Of a DNA stretch of 64,000 bases, positions 42,701 to 53,462 are shown in pieces. Location of the stretch: positions 116,001-180,000 of the forward strand of contig WARS01004340.1 in the NCBI GenBank assembly GCA_008933995.1, read 5' to 3'. A model generated the notes under the pieces. The model was not told the DNA's origin. It searched no databases and saw only the letters and a list, made by a program, of their open reading frames with translations. Source of the DNA: Datnioides undecimradiatus (lineage: Eukaryota > Chordata > Actinopteri > Lobotiformes > Datnioididae). A program made the translations under genes and the position numbers. The number at the start of each line of letters is the position of its first letter. Positions within the stretch are counted from its first letter, which is position 1.

Positions 42701-45160
42701 TGAACAGAAACCTGGGAGTTATTCTTATTTTCCTCCCTTAATTTGGAGATAATAGGCAGTTCTTGCCCTTACATGAGGCACCGGTTGTATGTTATAATAC
42801 TATCTTTCCAGGAAGGTGAAATTCTTCTATATTAGTGGTTCGCCACTTCCTCTCTAGCTTTCATGAGGACTGTCTTAAGAGTGCGTGAACTGTGTGTCCA
42901 AGTGGAGGCTAGCTTCCTCTGTGATGGCTTTCTTATTCTGTTCAAAGGGGCCCACATTATTCAGGAGTGCTGTGTGCAGTGTAGCTGCAGTAGTATCAAC
43001 AAGATAATCTATATGTGCTGTGGACTAGTAGTTAGGCTGCTACCCTCTGTTGTAATAGCACATCAGCATGAAAGCCAAAAGGCAAGACCATCCTCCTTAA
43101 ATTTGGTAATAGCATTATCAGAGAGACGCCGACTGTAGGTAGTTTCCCTCCCAAATGATGAGTAGTTCATAATTGTAAACTGAAAATGTCCAGATAAAAG
43201 GGGTTCTGGGGAAACACTATTAAATGTTCAGTTTCTAAGCCATGTGTCAAAAACAAGATTGAGGTGTGCTTAAAGCAGTGAGTTGGTTGTTGACGTTTTG
43301 AGAAAAATAATTGAGTCAATACTGGTTGAATGCATTCCTAAGGCTCATTGGTGTCATCTACATGAATGTTGAAGTCACCCACTATGATTACTTTATCTGA
43401 GCAGAGCACTAGTTGAGATAAAAAGTCAGGGAATTCAGATAAGAACTCTGAATAAGCAGCAGGCGGACGATACACAACCACAAACAGAACTGGTTTCTCT
43501 GACCTATCGTTAGGGTGGCATAGACTGAGAGTGAGGGACTCAAATGTTTAAACCCAGGCTTAGGTCTGGGGGTTGATTAATAAACCTGAGTGGTAGGTTG
43601 CCACTCCTCCTCTCGGCCTGTGGCGAGGAATATGGTGATTAATATGTGACTGGCAGGGTCGACTCATTTAAACTAGTATTCTTCCTCCTGCAGCCAGGTA
43701 AAGACAAAATAAATCAATGCAATGATACATTAATCAAAATCATTTACTAACAGGGATTTGAAGCAGGAGAGATCTGATATTTAATAATCCCACATTTATT
43801 GTGGTGTGTTTAGGACAGATCTTGGTGGGTATTAATTCTTGTGGTGTTATGAATAACACCTTTGCATTGTTTGCACCAGGTAGTTTGGGTGGGCGGGGAC
43901 AGACACAGTCTCTATAGGAGAGCTGGGGGTGGTGGGTGGTCATGGGAGGGTGACAGCTCTAAGGAAACTGCAGGAGAAAGCGTGTGGGACTGTGGCTCTG
44001 CCGCCTGGTCTCTGCTCTGGTTTGTCAGGTTTTTAATATATTTTGCCATATTTCTAGAAATGAGCTGCTCCATCCAAGTAGGAGGATTACCGTCTCTCTA
44101 ATGAGACCAGGTTTTCCCAGAATGGTTTCCAATTATCTATAAAGGCCCGTCGTTTGCTGGACACCACCTTGACAGCCAGCGATGGAATATTGACATCTTG
44201 ACTAAACATGTATGATCACTAGTCCACTTTAGGTGGGCAGGGGTCAGAAAACTCACGAGTCTGACATTGTTTTTATAAACTTACATCGACTCAATGTTAA
44301 TTTTAGTGACCTCGACTGCCGTAACCGGATGTCATTTCCGCCCGACATGAATAACCAATTTTATCTCACGTTTATCCTTAGTCAACAGTTTCAGACAGGA
44401 TTCAAGCGTCGCCCGCTCTGGCGGGGATGCATTTAACTGTAGTCGCGCGTCTCAACTTCATTCGCATAAAAATAGGGCTGCCAATAACTTAGAGTCTTTC
44501 CGTCCAGCCGGGTGTGTGTATGCGCTGAGTGGGGAAAATCTGTTGGAAGCGTAAGCGGTTGTGGTGAACCGCGGGCCGTTGTTTGAACTCGTTCCTTGGG
44601 ACTGCCACCGACCACCCTGTCTTCCCGGCTGCACCGGGAGTTGCTGGGGGCGGCTAGCGAAGGAACTACCTGGGATAAGCTAGCAGGAGGCTCGCTGGGC
44701 AGAGTCCGCTTTGTCTACTGGGGACGGCTAGCTAACACTACAGAGCACCGTGATCGAGCCGTGCACCTCCTCTTCCCTTAAGCCTCGCCTCCAAAAGTTA
44801 TAAGAATACAAGACATTTTACACATGTCATTATATCATTAAGGAAGACGAGAGTAACTATACATCCCGCACACAGAGCAAAACAAAAGGAAGCAGGGGAA
44901 GAGAGCAGCCGTACTGGTGATCCCGGGCTCTCGCTAACCACAGGGGAAAGTGGAAAGGAGCGTAAAATCCCCAAAAAGCTGTGTGAAACAGGTGTTTTGT
45001 AAGGTATGTGCACCAATGCCACAATTCTACGAATCACCCGCGGTGAAATTAAGCGTTCAAACCAGAAATGTGTTTTGGTAGTTGACGTTACAGCACGCTA
45101 CAATCTACAGTGCAAAGACAACAACAGGAAGTGGCATGTCGTTACAGTAGCTGACCAACC
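39745..45160 (-). mobile_element. L2-type LINE, near full length, degraded (copy H)
   Basis: The tail (attcgattcaattaaattcaat) lies at 39745 and the layout parallels copy B: C-terminal region 41150-41650, RT 41670-42020 (GIKGTALSW, PDRFQFVQVNN), endonuclease 43360-43500 (YRPPAAYSEF, VIIVGDFNIHVDD in shifted frames), esterase-like ORF1 near 44310-44350. It differs from copy B largely by 1-6 base indels, with long identical blocks between. An unrelated insertion occupies 40123-40836. The 5' end is approximate. Confidence 0.85.
40123..40836 (+). mobile_element. Unidentified insertion in L2 copy H, possibly retroviral LTR
   Basis: L2 sequence (caccacagcac...ggagaggg) stops at 40122 and resumes at ttagaggacacag near 40837. 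The insert starts TGTTGGGATATG and has AATAAA at 40755-40760 with about 80 bases after it, as an LTR would. It also contains tggcgcccgatcatgagg at 40471-40488, like a tRNA primer-binding site, but in the wrong place for a solo LTR. Target duplication is unclear. Confidence 0.4.
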
Positions 45161-45649
45161 AAATGTCTGGAGCTGTGAAACCTTTGAGAGCCAGATCAAG
45201 GAAAGCAGTAAGCCCCAAGCCTTAATGTAATGAGCATTGTAATTACCTTAAGCTTCATTGATAAATGATATTGAGACATGCTGAGCTGAGATTATGAGCA
45301 CATCAATGATTCACAGACATAACACATTTTCAGGGGAGAGTTTCTGGAGGGACAGCAATATATTTTATATTTATCATAGCTGTGCCTGCTATTATACCCA
45401 GGATTACATGACATAAATAATAACAACAAAAACAAACAAAAGTTGGAAATGTTGACATAGTGTGTAGCATAATGGAAGCTCAACAGAGAAAGTTTGGCCA
45501 TCACATCAAAATAATTGATTAAAAAAAAAACACAAGAAAGGAATTTGCACAGTGGAAAACAAGTGTCCACAGAGAGGGAGGCTGAAGTTCCACATAAGGT
45601 GTATTTTGTCCCTCAGAGACTACAAATGAAGTCAAACCTGCATTAACCT
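45161..45649. other. AT-rich noncoding stretch
   Basis: No gene was recognised. The longest minus frame (92 codons, 45570-45292) is Leu/Phe/Cys-rich and lacks features. Confidence 0.4.
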
Positions 45650-46525
45650 TCTACCACTGCTCCATAGAAGCATTTTAACATACTGCATCTCAGTGTGGTA
45701 TCACAGCTGCTCTGCAGTGAACAGGTCAGCACTTTGGCGTGTTGTGGCCAGCGCACAAAAGATCACTGGGACTCAACTTCCCGCACTGGAGAGACTCCAC
45801 CGCAAGACTTCAAAAATCTGTTTTTTTGAAAATGGTGCAGTCCTGCCCATAGGTTTATTAATGCAATGAACAAGTGGTGTCTCTATTTTTATTTATTTAT
45901 TTTTCCCATGCACATGTGCTCTATGCTTTCATCTTGTGTGCCCTCATGTTGATGGACCTTGGGTGGACAGTTGATATGTGATGGATTTATATGTGCGTGT
46001 CTATATGTATATATGAGGGTATGTGTGTATGTGCATATATATGCAGCCACATATTAGAGTGGATAACCACTATTATTTTTTTTTTTGTACTGTATTTTAG
46101 CCCTTGAATGCAATATGTACAAATATTATATGCAGCCAAAAAAGGAAAACAAATAATAATAATACTGCGCTGTGTTGCTCAATAAAAATTAAGTTAAATA
46201 AAAACAAACACTACATCTGTATATTCAACAGAAATCACAGTCATCCCTCAATCAGACTCTATTCATACTGTATTGTACCATATACATATTCATATTTATA
46301 TTTATATCCTACAACATTGTACATCAAGATTAGCATATTCTTCATTCACAGACATGTTCTCCATTGTATATTTGTATATTATTATTTCCTTACCGGTTGT
46401 TATTTTTTATACTTACTTGTGTTATTTTTTATACTGTCCATAGTTTTTTACTGTTCATACTGGGCATCCTACAGAGCTGAAAATCTTGTTGCACTGTACA
46501 TTTGTGCTCTGCAATGACAATAGAA
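45650..46525 (+). mobile_element. CR1/Rex1-like LINE 3' fragment
   Basis: Near 45690-45810 the plus strand keeps the shape of the C-terminal block that follows the reverse transcriptase in CR1/Rex1 elements (cagctgctctgcagtg-aacaggtcagcac-agatcactgggactc). The end, ttgttgcactgtacatttgtgctctgcaatgacaatag, is a typical 3' end of this group. AT-rich 3' UTR lies between. Confidence 0.5.
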
Positions 46526-47190
46526 ACTGTTTCATCTCTAGACCTCTTCTGAAGTACTCCTCCTTCTGTGGGTCCAGTGAACCTTCGACCTCTGTCACCA
46601 TGTCCCACACACAGTCAGGAGGGATCTGACTATGCTGCAGGTCGTCCTTGGTTATCAGAGGCGAGCAGAGGAAGCAGCTTCCCTGATGAGGTTTGTCAGC
46701 AGCTTTATCCACTGGGGTGGACTCTGCTGACATCAGTCTGGACCTGTGGTTGTTGTGAGTCCAGAAGTCGGGCACTCGTCCAGACCGTCAAAGATGAAGA
46801 CCACCTGGAACTGTTCAAAGCTGCAGATTCCTGCTTCTTTGGTTTCAGTAAAGAAGTGATGAACAAGTTCCACCAAGCTGAACTTTCTCTCTTTCAGCAC
46901 ATTCAGCTCTCTGAAAGTGAATGGAAATATGAACTGGTGTCCTGGTTGCCTTTGGTCTTCAGCCCAGTCCAGAAGTGAACTTCTGTGTTAAGACCCGTTT
47001 TCCCCAATGCCAGCCACTCCCTTTGTCATCACTGTTCTGATTGGTTCCTCTCTTCCAGGGGAGGCTTTAAAGATGTCTTCTTGTCTGATGGTTGTTTCTG
47101 CTCTGTGTGCTTTCCTGGATGCTTCTTTATCTACCCCTGTAGCACTCCAAGGAGTGTCGTTGTTCCTAATGTATACCACAGTTGAAGCAC
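46526..47190 (-). pseudogene. Second NLR copy: NACHT fragment
   Basis: Paralogous to 22690-23277. The minus strand reads FFTETKEAG, the Walker B region and, at 47185-46988, RKAHRAETTIRQEDIFKASP and GREEPIRTVMTKGVAGIGEN. The Walker A lysine-threonine is lost because extra C bases occur in two C runs (near 46995 and 47005). The C-terminal two thirds of the NACHT exon is absent: the copy starts at the position equal to 22690. About 210 bases with no counterpart in the first copy follow at 47122-47350. Confidence 0.85.
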
Positions 47191-48264
47191 CTCAGGGTAT
47201 CCATCAACAGTTGTTATAGCACTAACGAGCACATTTTTACCCACAAAGGTTTAAAAACTAGGATCCCTACGATGCTACAAAGTCTGTTGGATGAGAGGGT
47301 AGAAACATCTTCAAGGAACTTTCTACTGGTCTGGTTGACTGCCATTCAAACCCTTTGGGTAAACTATGACTTGGATGAATAAAGGGAGCCTCCACAGATA
47401 TTTCATTTCCTTACAAATGCGTATCTGAACATATTTCTGTTTGCCTCTTGAGACTTCAGTCAATGTTTCTTTGATTTAGGAGGTTCAGTCTTTAGAGAAA
47501 TCCCCTTACTCCTCTGCAGACGGTCAGCCAGATCCTCCTGGCTGCTTCCTCCTGAGGAAGTCCATGGTGATGCTTCAGAAATACCTCTCCTGCCAACTTC
47601 TCCTCTGCTCCTTATCCTCACCCTTCAACTCCTCCCTCTGACTCTCTGAGCATTCTGGGTATTCTGGAGCTCAGAACCTTCATGTCGTCTTCTTGGTTCG
47701 TTCTTCTAAGCGTGATGATGTTCTTCTCCAGCAGCTGGAAAAGAATATGGTATGAACATCATGATCAAACTGAAATCATGGATCCAAACATCAGATCCAT
47801 GTTGGACAGACTTGAGCAGTCCACTGGTCTCCAAAAAGAGCAGCATGGAGATCACTACCAACAGAACAGATGTAAAAGAGGTTGTTGTGCATGTGTACAG
47901 ACTATAAATACTCTGGAGCCCAGGTGGCATTTTGATCCCTGCAGGAGCAGATTGAGCACTGGGACCCTCTGAGCTCTCTGAGTAGAGCCCTGTGAAGAAA
48001 CCATGGAAGATGAGCTCACTTCAATGACTCTGGGTCCCTTGAGGGAGATATTTGAATCAGTGTTTTACTTCAGTGAGTTTGGTTTAGTTGCCACAGCTCC
48101 CACCAACCCCCCAAATTGGGTCCCATCCTTCACTGTAAACTGCACAGGTGCCCTGGACCAACACACCTACAACCTCCCTGAACTAACTGCCAGCTCCTGG
48201 ACCAGCCAAATCCTTCTCAAGTTTCAAATCAACTCAAGTAAAAATTTTATGAAACAGATATTTA

Positions 48265-50113
48265 TGTTGTGCTTCGCATAGGCATCATTTGTTGTGCCTT
48301 ATAGGAGTAGGTTATTAGCAAAAATTAATAATTATCTGCCAAGTAATTATTAACAAGAAAAAACTATTATTAATAATAAAATTCATGGGGCACCACCCTG
48401 GTATCAGGGACCAATAACCACTCGAAAATCAGTCTCACAACCCGTTAAACACGAGATATCAGTACCTGGGAGATACTGATATACCAAAACATTAATGAAG
48501 GTGTGAATCCGAGCACTGACTCTTTTAACCAGCCTTTACAACAACACTTGTACAAACAATGCAGACAACCTCTCTTTAAAACATAACAGAATTTATTAAA
48601 AATCAATGATATCAATTAATAATGAAATCTTACCTCAATCCAATAGACATCCATCTGTATATATCTATTCTAGATTATACAAGTGTGTGTTAATGGTAAT
48701 GTGTATGTGTCTGTGTGTGTGTGTGTGTCTGTGTGTGTGTGTAAGAGGAGGGTAGGGATTCTTGGGCGTAAGGGGAGAGAGGGAGTACATCACGCCAAGA
48801 GCTTCGGTCAGAGAAATGACATAAGGTTTGAGAACCTTGGCTAAAGTGGCGTCTGTGAGCTTAGCCTGTGTGTCTCTGAAAATGAGTTTTCACGATTGTA
48901 TACCGGTGTGTATGTCGTGTCGGTTAAAGGGGAAAGAAGGAAAACACAATACCTGAAAAATTCTTGGGCTCTGGTGGTCAGACCATAAATGCCCGATCAA
49001 GAAATCGAATAAACAAATGTGGCTTGGTCCATTAATACAAAGCCCAGCGGGACTTGCAGTCGTTAACCCAACTTATACAGTAAATTGTATAGAAAACACT
49101 TCAAAACTACCTCTTCCCCAAATCAAGCCTCTTACGTGTCTATGAAGCAGGGAGATGTGTGAGATCCGTCTTTGGGTCCGGCTCGGTTCCTCGGCTCGGA
49201 TGACGACGGTGGGCGATGTCGCTCTGTCGGGAGGTTTGCCTTTGAGGTTGCAGAGTTGAAGAAGAAAGGCAACGGGGTCCTTTCTTCCTTCTGCGGAAAT
49301 ACTCTGGGTGCTGGCGTGGCGTCCGTGGCCCGGCGGCCAGGCAATTCTCGCGATCAGCGGGGAAGTACTTGATTGGGTCTGGGTACTTTATTGAGGCGCT
49401 GGCGGCGCGGTGTCTCTTGTGTGGCGGCTCTCCTTGGATCCGTGAAATAATGTGTGAGGAATCTCAGAGACTTTGTCCAGCGAGGTGGGAATTGGCACAT
49501 AGTTCGGAATCGCCCATGTGGTTTACTTCCTTTTTTTAAATGCGTGCCTAGCTGGGATTAGTGTGGAAGCCAACTAGACCCAGACTGGGAAGCCTAGTTG
49601 TGAGGGTTAGTGCGGTAATATACCTGCAAACATCTGGCAGCACAGCAGGGTGCTGTGACTATTGTCAATAAGTCCGCACCCACAGAGAATAATGCGACAG
49701 AGGGTTAGGATGGAGATAGCCTGTGCTCCTTCCTGGTCACAGCACTGATCTAGAACAAATGGAGCGGGGTGTTGGTGGTTCCGTGCACGTTTGGGGAGAC
49801 CCAGCGCTCACCAGGGGAGGTGGCCGAGCAGGTAGGGGAGGCGGGAGGTGTCCCCCACTCCTGTGTGCTCTGGCCCTTAGAGTCTAAGATAAAGACATGG
49901 GATGCTAATGGCTCCACTAAATCCAACTGGGGGCTGCACCAGCAGGGGGCAACAGAGTGAATGGGGATGGAGGTGTCCTGCATACCTTTGTGACCTGGCT
50001 CCCAGGTCTTAGACAAGAAACAGCATTTGGTTTGGTCTGCAATCTTTGATCTGTATCAGACCTCAGGTAAGTAAACCTTGTCTAGAGCCTGTTGTCCTGT
50101 ATGAGGCCCAACA
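48265..50113 (-). mobile_element. Solo-LTR-like insertion, 1.85 kb
   Basis: Absent from the first NLR copy at the equivalent site (gatatttagtag), so the borders are exact. The insert runs TGTTGTGC...CCCAACA with inverted TGTTG/CAACA ends and a 4-base duplication TTTA (48261-48264, 50114-50117). On the minus strand an AATAAA lies near 48590 with about 320 bases after it, giving an LTR with a long U3. It has no gene: the frames seen are short. A long retroviral LTR fits best; the family is unknown. Confidence 0.7.
48714..48742. repeat. GT microsatellite
   Basis: GT run with a single interruption, inside the LTR-like insertion. Confidence 0.9.
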
Positions 50114-51357
50114 TTTAGTAGTCAGAGAAAGCACCTCTTCACAACAGAGTTAATTTGTTTATCAAATTTCAGAACTGGATCAAGCACCACACCACGATTT
50201 CTGAGAAAAGTGTGAAGGTTAAAGCAGCATTTCGGTGATCAGCTGTACCCCCAGGTAGAACCACTTTGATCTCACATCACCAGCAACATCTCACGTCTTG
50301 GAAGTAGGTCAGAGAAACCTCAGTGTGGTCTTTGAGAAATCGTGTCCAGGGTCTAATGAGAGGTACAGCTGACTGTTGTCTGCATATGGATGGTTGGACA
50401 TATCCTGTTTTAGCAAGGTGGATCCTGAAGTCTGTATAGAGATCAATAACGTGGAGGCTGAGGTGCTAAGGGTGCTCCACCAGTAGTAGACATTTCCCAG
50501 AGACATAATGTTCTTTCTAAATACAGCAACAACGCTGAGCTAAGACAGTGTTTTCCAGGACCTGAGATAAATGAGAAACTTAGAACCAGGCATGAGAATA
50601 TTTTGGACAGTTGCATCAAGTTTAGGACTTGGGATGGGATGTACTGTTGCATCTCGTGACTTACTTTGTCTCTGAAATCTGGTTCAAACATGAGGGGCAT
50701 CGCTCTTCAAGCGACACAATGATCCAGGTCCATGTCAGGAACAGGTCTGAAAACCAGCTCAGATAAATGTGCATATTGGATGTGGCGATGCAACACAGAT
50801 TCAATCATTCAAACACAGAAAACAACAAAGTTTAACGTCACAAGAAGGCTTTTAAAATTCTCACCTTCCATCAACAGATTGTCTGAACAACAAGGGAGCT
50901 CCATGGACTCATGACTCCTCATGGACACACTGTATGGGTCAGGTCAGGTCAACTAGGTCTGATGTGCACTGCTGCTCGGGCAGACACACACATGCAGAGC
51001 TGTGGTGTGAATCATGCTAGAGCAGTGATGTGAGCTGCAACAGATCCCCATCTCTCACCTCTGAGAGATTCTGGTCTGGCTGAGGTGGTCTCCACATGAC
51101 TGGTTTAGGGGCCCCTCCCTCCTGTCTGTCCCTCAGGGGTGACTCATGTAGAGGCCACACCTTACACAAACACCACAACACATTATTGACCACAGCAACA
51201 ACAGAGTCTTGGAGGGAAATTTCTAGGTTAACTACTGCTCCCATGATGCACTGCCATGTAAAACAGCCATTCACAGATTTAAATTAGATTTGATTAGATT
51301 CCTTTATTAGTCTAATCTAATCTAATCTAATTTAAATCTGTGATTTATCTAGATTTG

Positions 51358-51468
51358 TTCAAGCCCTGAGCAGCAGTGCACATCAGACTAAGCTGGGACC
51401 TGGATAAGACCCAGCTGTGTGTCCATGAGAGTCATGAGTCCATGGAGCTCCTTGTTATGGCTGTGATT
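51358..51468 (+). repeat. Inverted copy of an NLR linker exon
   Basis: Reverse complement of the PGPGPSC-type exon (compare 24950-25048 and 50888-50985): tcaagccctgagcagcagtg, then gagtccatggagctccttgtt. It lies about 0.4 kb from the direct copy, and sits in the middle of the aaatctgtgattta/taatcacagattt palindrome. Confidence 0.85.
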
Positions 51469-51489
51469 TAATCACAGATTTAAATTAAA

Positions 51490-52830
51490 ACTCTTCAGAG
51501 TAAACCGAAAGCGTAGATACCTGTACAGCACACATAACATACTAAGAGCACCACCAGCCCATATCCTGTTAAATGGGTCCTGGCCTCCATCTCCTGTAGG
51601 AGTTAAAATCAGCTGCTGCTCTGGCTTTCCTGCATCCTCGAGAACAGCAACTGGTTGTTATTTGATATCCAGCAGTCATTAACTTTTCCTGCTCCACATA
51701 AATGCGCCATCTTTGCTTGCCCCAAGATAAAATTCACCAGCTGACACTTCTGCTTGGCAGACGTCTTGTATTTAAAACCAAAGATGAACATCTGTTTGGA
51801 GAAAGCCTCCCGACCTTCCTCAGCAAACTGTCCTAGCAGGAACGGTAGCTGCTCCTGATCCAAAACAGTGGAACACGGTTTCCTTTTCAGGACAGAACGG
51901 ACATTTAGCACTGATGTTATCGTTAATGACTGACAGAAAGGTGTTAACAGCTACGATTCCTGCAAGACTCTCCACTGCAGGTCTGCTACCTTTTCAGCCA
52001 GTACAGGGAGCTGCTCTGGGCCAGCCTCTCCTTCACATCAGTCTCCTACGGTGAAAACCCCCAGTAGAGGCGGCAGGGTCTGGAAGCTCAGTCTTTTAGG
52101 TCCATGAGGAAGAGAGCAGCATGCCGTCCCCAGACCACTGAACACGTTTCAGGACTGTCTGTGCAGTGGTCTCCCACCAAGTCTTTAGGTCCGACAGCAG
52201 ACTCTGGACAAGCCTGAAGGCGGAGAAGCCTTTCCCTTCCAGATCTTGAGGCCCTGTCCTTCTTCCTGTTGGAAAACAGCACCGCCCTGAGGAATCCAGT
52301 GCAACATCCCAGAAGAAGTTGACCAGAGTGGCCTGAATCCGGTGAGCAGGTTGGAGGAGGATCCACACAGAAAGTCTTTTGCTGAAACCAGATTCTTCAG
52401 TTAAAAACACTCCTAGGTACAACCCCACCCTTCTTCCACCAGCCCTGCAGGCAAACTAAACTATTGATTAGTTTCTGTCCAGCCATCACAGCTTCACTTT
52501 TGTTCCAGTTTACTTTCCAGTTTACAGCGGACAGTTTATGCAGCGGTAGCTCAATGGCGAGAGTGCAACATCCTGACAGGGAGCAGCCCTGTTGTACACC
52601 CAGTGTACATGAAAAGCTGCAGCCAGGCCTCCAGCCTTCACAGGAGAGCAGGTTGTGCTTTTCAAAACCCCTAACCCCTCTCCCCTGGCGTAAGCTGGCC
52701 CACACTTAGCAGGAGCTTCACTGCATACCAATGGTCCAGCTTCTCCAGCTCTGCATAGCCCCCTTCTTGGTGACAGGCATGGCTTGCCCCGCCACTGACA
52801 CCCCACCACTGTGTTTTTTCCACTTCATTA
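51490..52830 (-). mobile_element. Tx1-type LINE, 3' part of ORF2 (third copy)
   Basis: Minus frames from the right: LVCSEAPAKCGPAYARGEGL and TLGVQQGCSLSGCCTLAIEL (RT, the GVRQGCPLSG-type box, 52705-52397), VPRSVF after LINSLVCLQG, then LVNFFWDVALDSSGRCCFPT (52428-52096) and FSKQMFIFGFKYKTSAKQKC with LVNFILGQAKMA (51911-51609). The order matches the copy at 31-32.7 kb. Frames are broken. Confidence 0.75.
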
Positions 52831-53142
52831 AAATGTTTAAATGAAAATACAAAAAACCTGATTTTACCTCAAAGTAGTAAATCAATCAATCAATCAGTTA
52901 GATTACTGGATTGCAGTATTGACAGATTACTGAAACTGAAAATAAATGTATGCTCAGCCCCAGTTAGGATTACTGATTAGATTACTGAATACTTTAGAGA
53001 TTACAGGTTACTGAATGTTTGCCCCTGTGGTCTAAGTGAGTAGCTGCAATACTGATCAGAATATTGATCTGATCAATACTGTTTTTGTTCACTCTCTCTA
53101 ACACACACACACACAGACACACACACAAGGCTTTTCCAAAGG
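52831..53142. other. Noncoding, AT-rich with CA run
   Basis: Contains repeated gattactg units (52895-53010) and a CA microsatellite (53102-53128). No gene was seen. Confidence 0.5.
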
Positions 53143-53148
53143 TTTATT
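53143..53148 (-). terminator. Candidate polyadenylation signal of the zinc-finger gene
   Basis: AATAAA on the minus strand (gtaataaacc). It is the last good signal before the repeat-rich region, and would give the zinc-finger gene a 3' UTR of about 2.4 kb. Closer variants may be used instead; transcript data would decide. Confidence 0.35.
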
Positions 53149-53276
53149 ACAAATGCACGACAAACAAGTGAACTGGTTTTATTCTAGAGTCAAACACGAT
53201 ACAATGACAAACATCTTCAATCTGCGGTGGCTGGAAACAAGCCAACACAGAACTGAGAACAGACAGGAGAACTCAG

Positions 53277-53462
53277 GAGGGAGCAGGAGGGAGCAGGAGC
53301 AGGAGAGCAGGAGGGGGAGGAGGAGGAGGAGCACAGGGAGGAGGAGCAGGAGCGAGGAGGAGGAGCAGGAGCGAGGAGGAGCAGGAGGAGGAGCAGGAGC
53401 GAGGAGGAGGAGCAGGAGGAGGAGCAGGAGCAGGAGCGAGGAGGAGCAGGTCTTCAGGGGGA
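53277..53462. repeat. Purine-rich GGAGGAGCAGGAGC array
   Basis: Almost pure purine on the plus strand, in units of 6-18 bases (gaggaggagcaggagc). The polypeptides predicted from it are simple repeats. A related array lies at 59041-59268. Confidence 0.95.

Larger units (their letters stand above)
47380..51345 (-). pseudogene. Second NLR copy: N-terminal exons and introns
   Basis: Matches 23280-25400 of the first copy: LLEENIITFV-type exon (about 47740-47480), 79-base linker exon (about 48000-47910), PGPGPSC-type exon (about 50970-50860), first exon (about 51140-51060). Every exon is damaged by small indels. It is interrupted by the LTR-like insertion at 48265-50113. Blocks such as 48010-48260 are almost identical to the first copy. 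Confidence 0.85.

Noticed and set aside
45006-45230. 74-codon plus-strand frame next to L2 copy H
   Set aside because: Part overlaps sequence shared with the 5' end of L2 copy B; no protein family recognised.
46104-46517. 137-codon Tyr/Leu/Phe-rich plus-strand frame
   Set aside because: AT-rich 3' UTR of a LINE fragment; composition explains the open frame.
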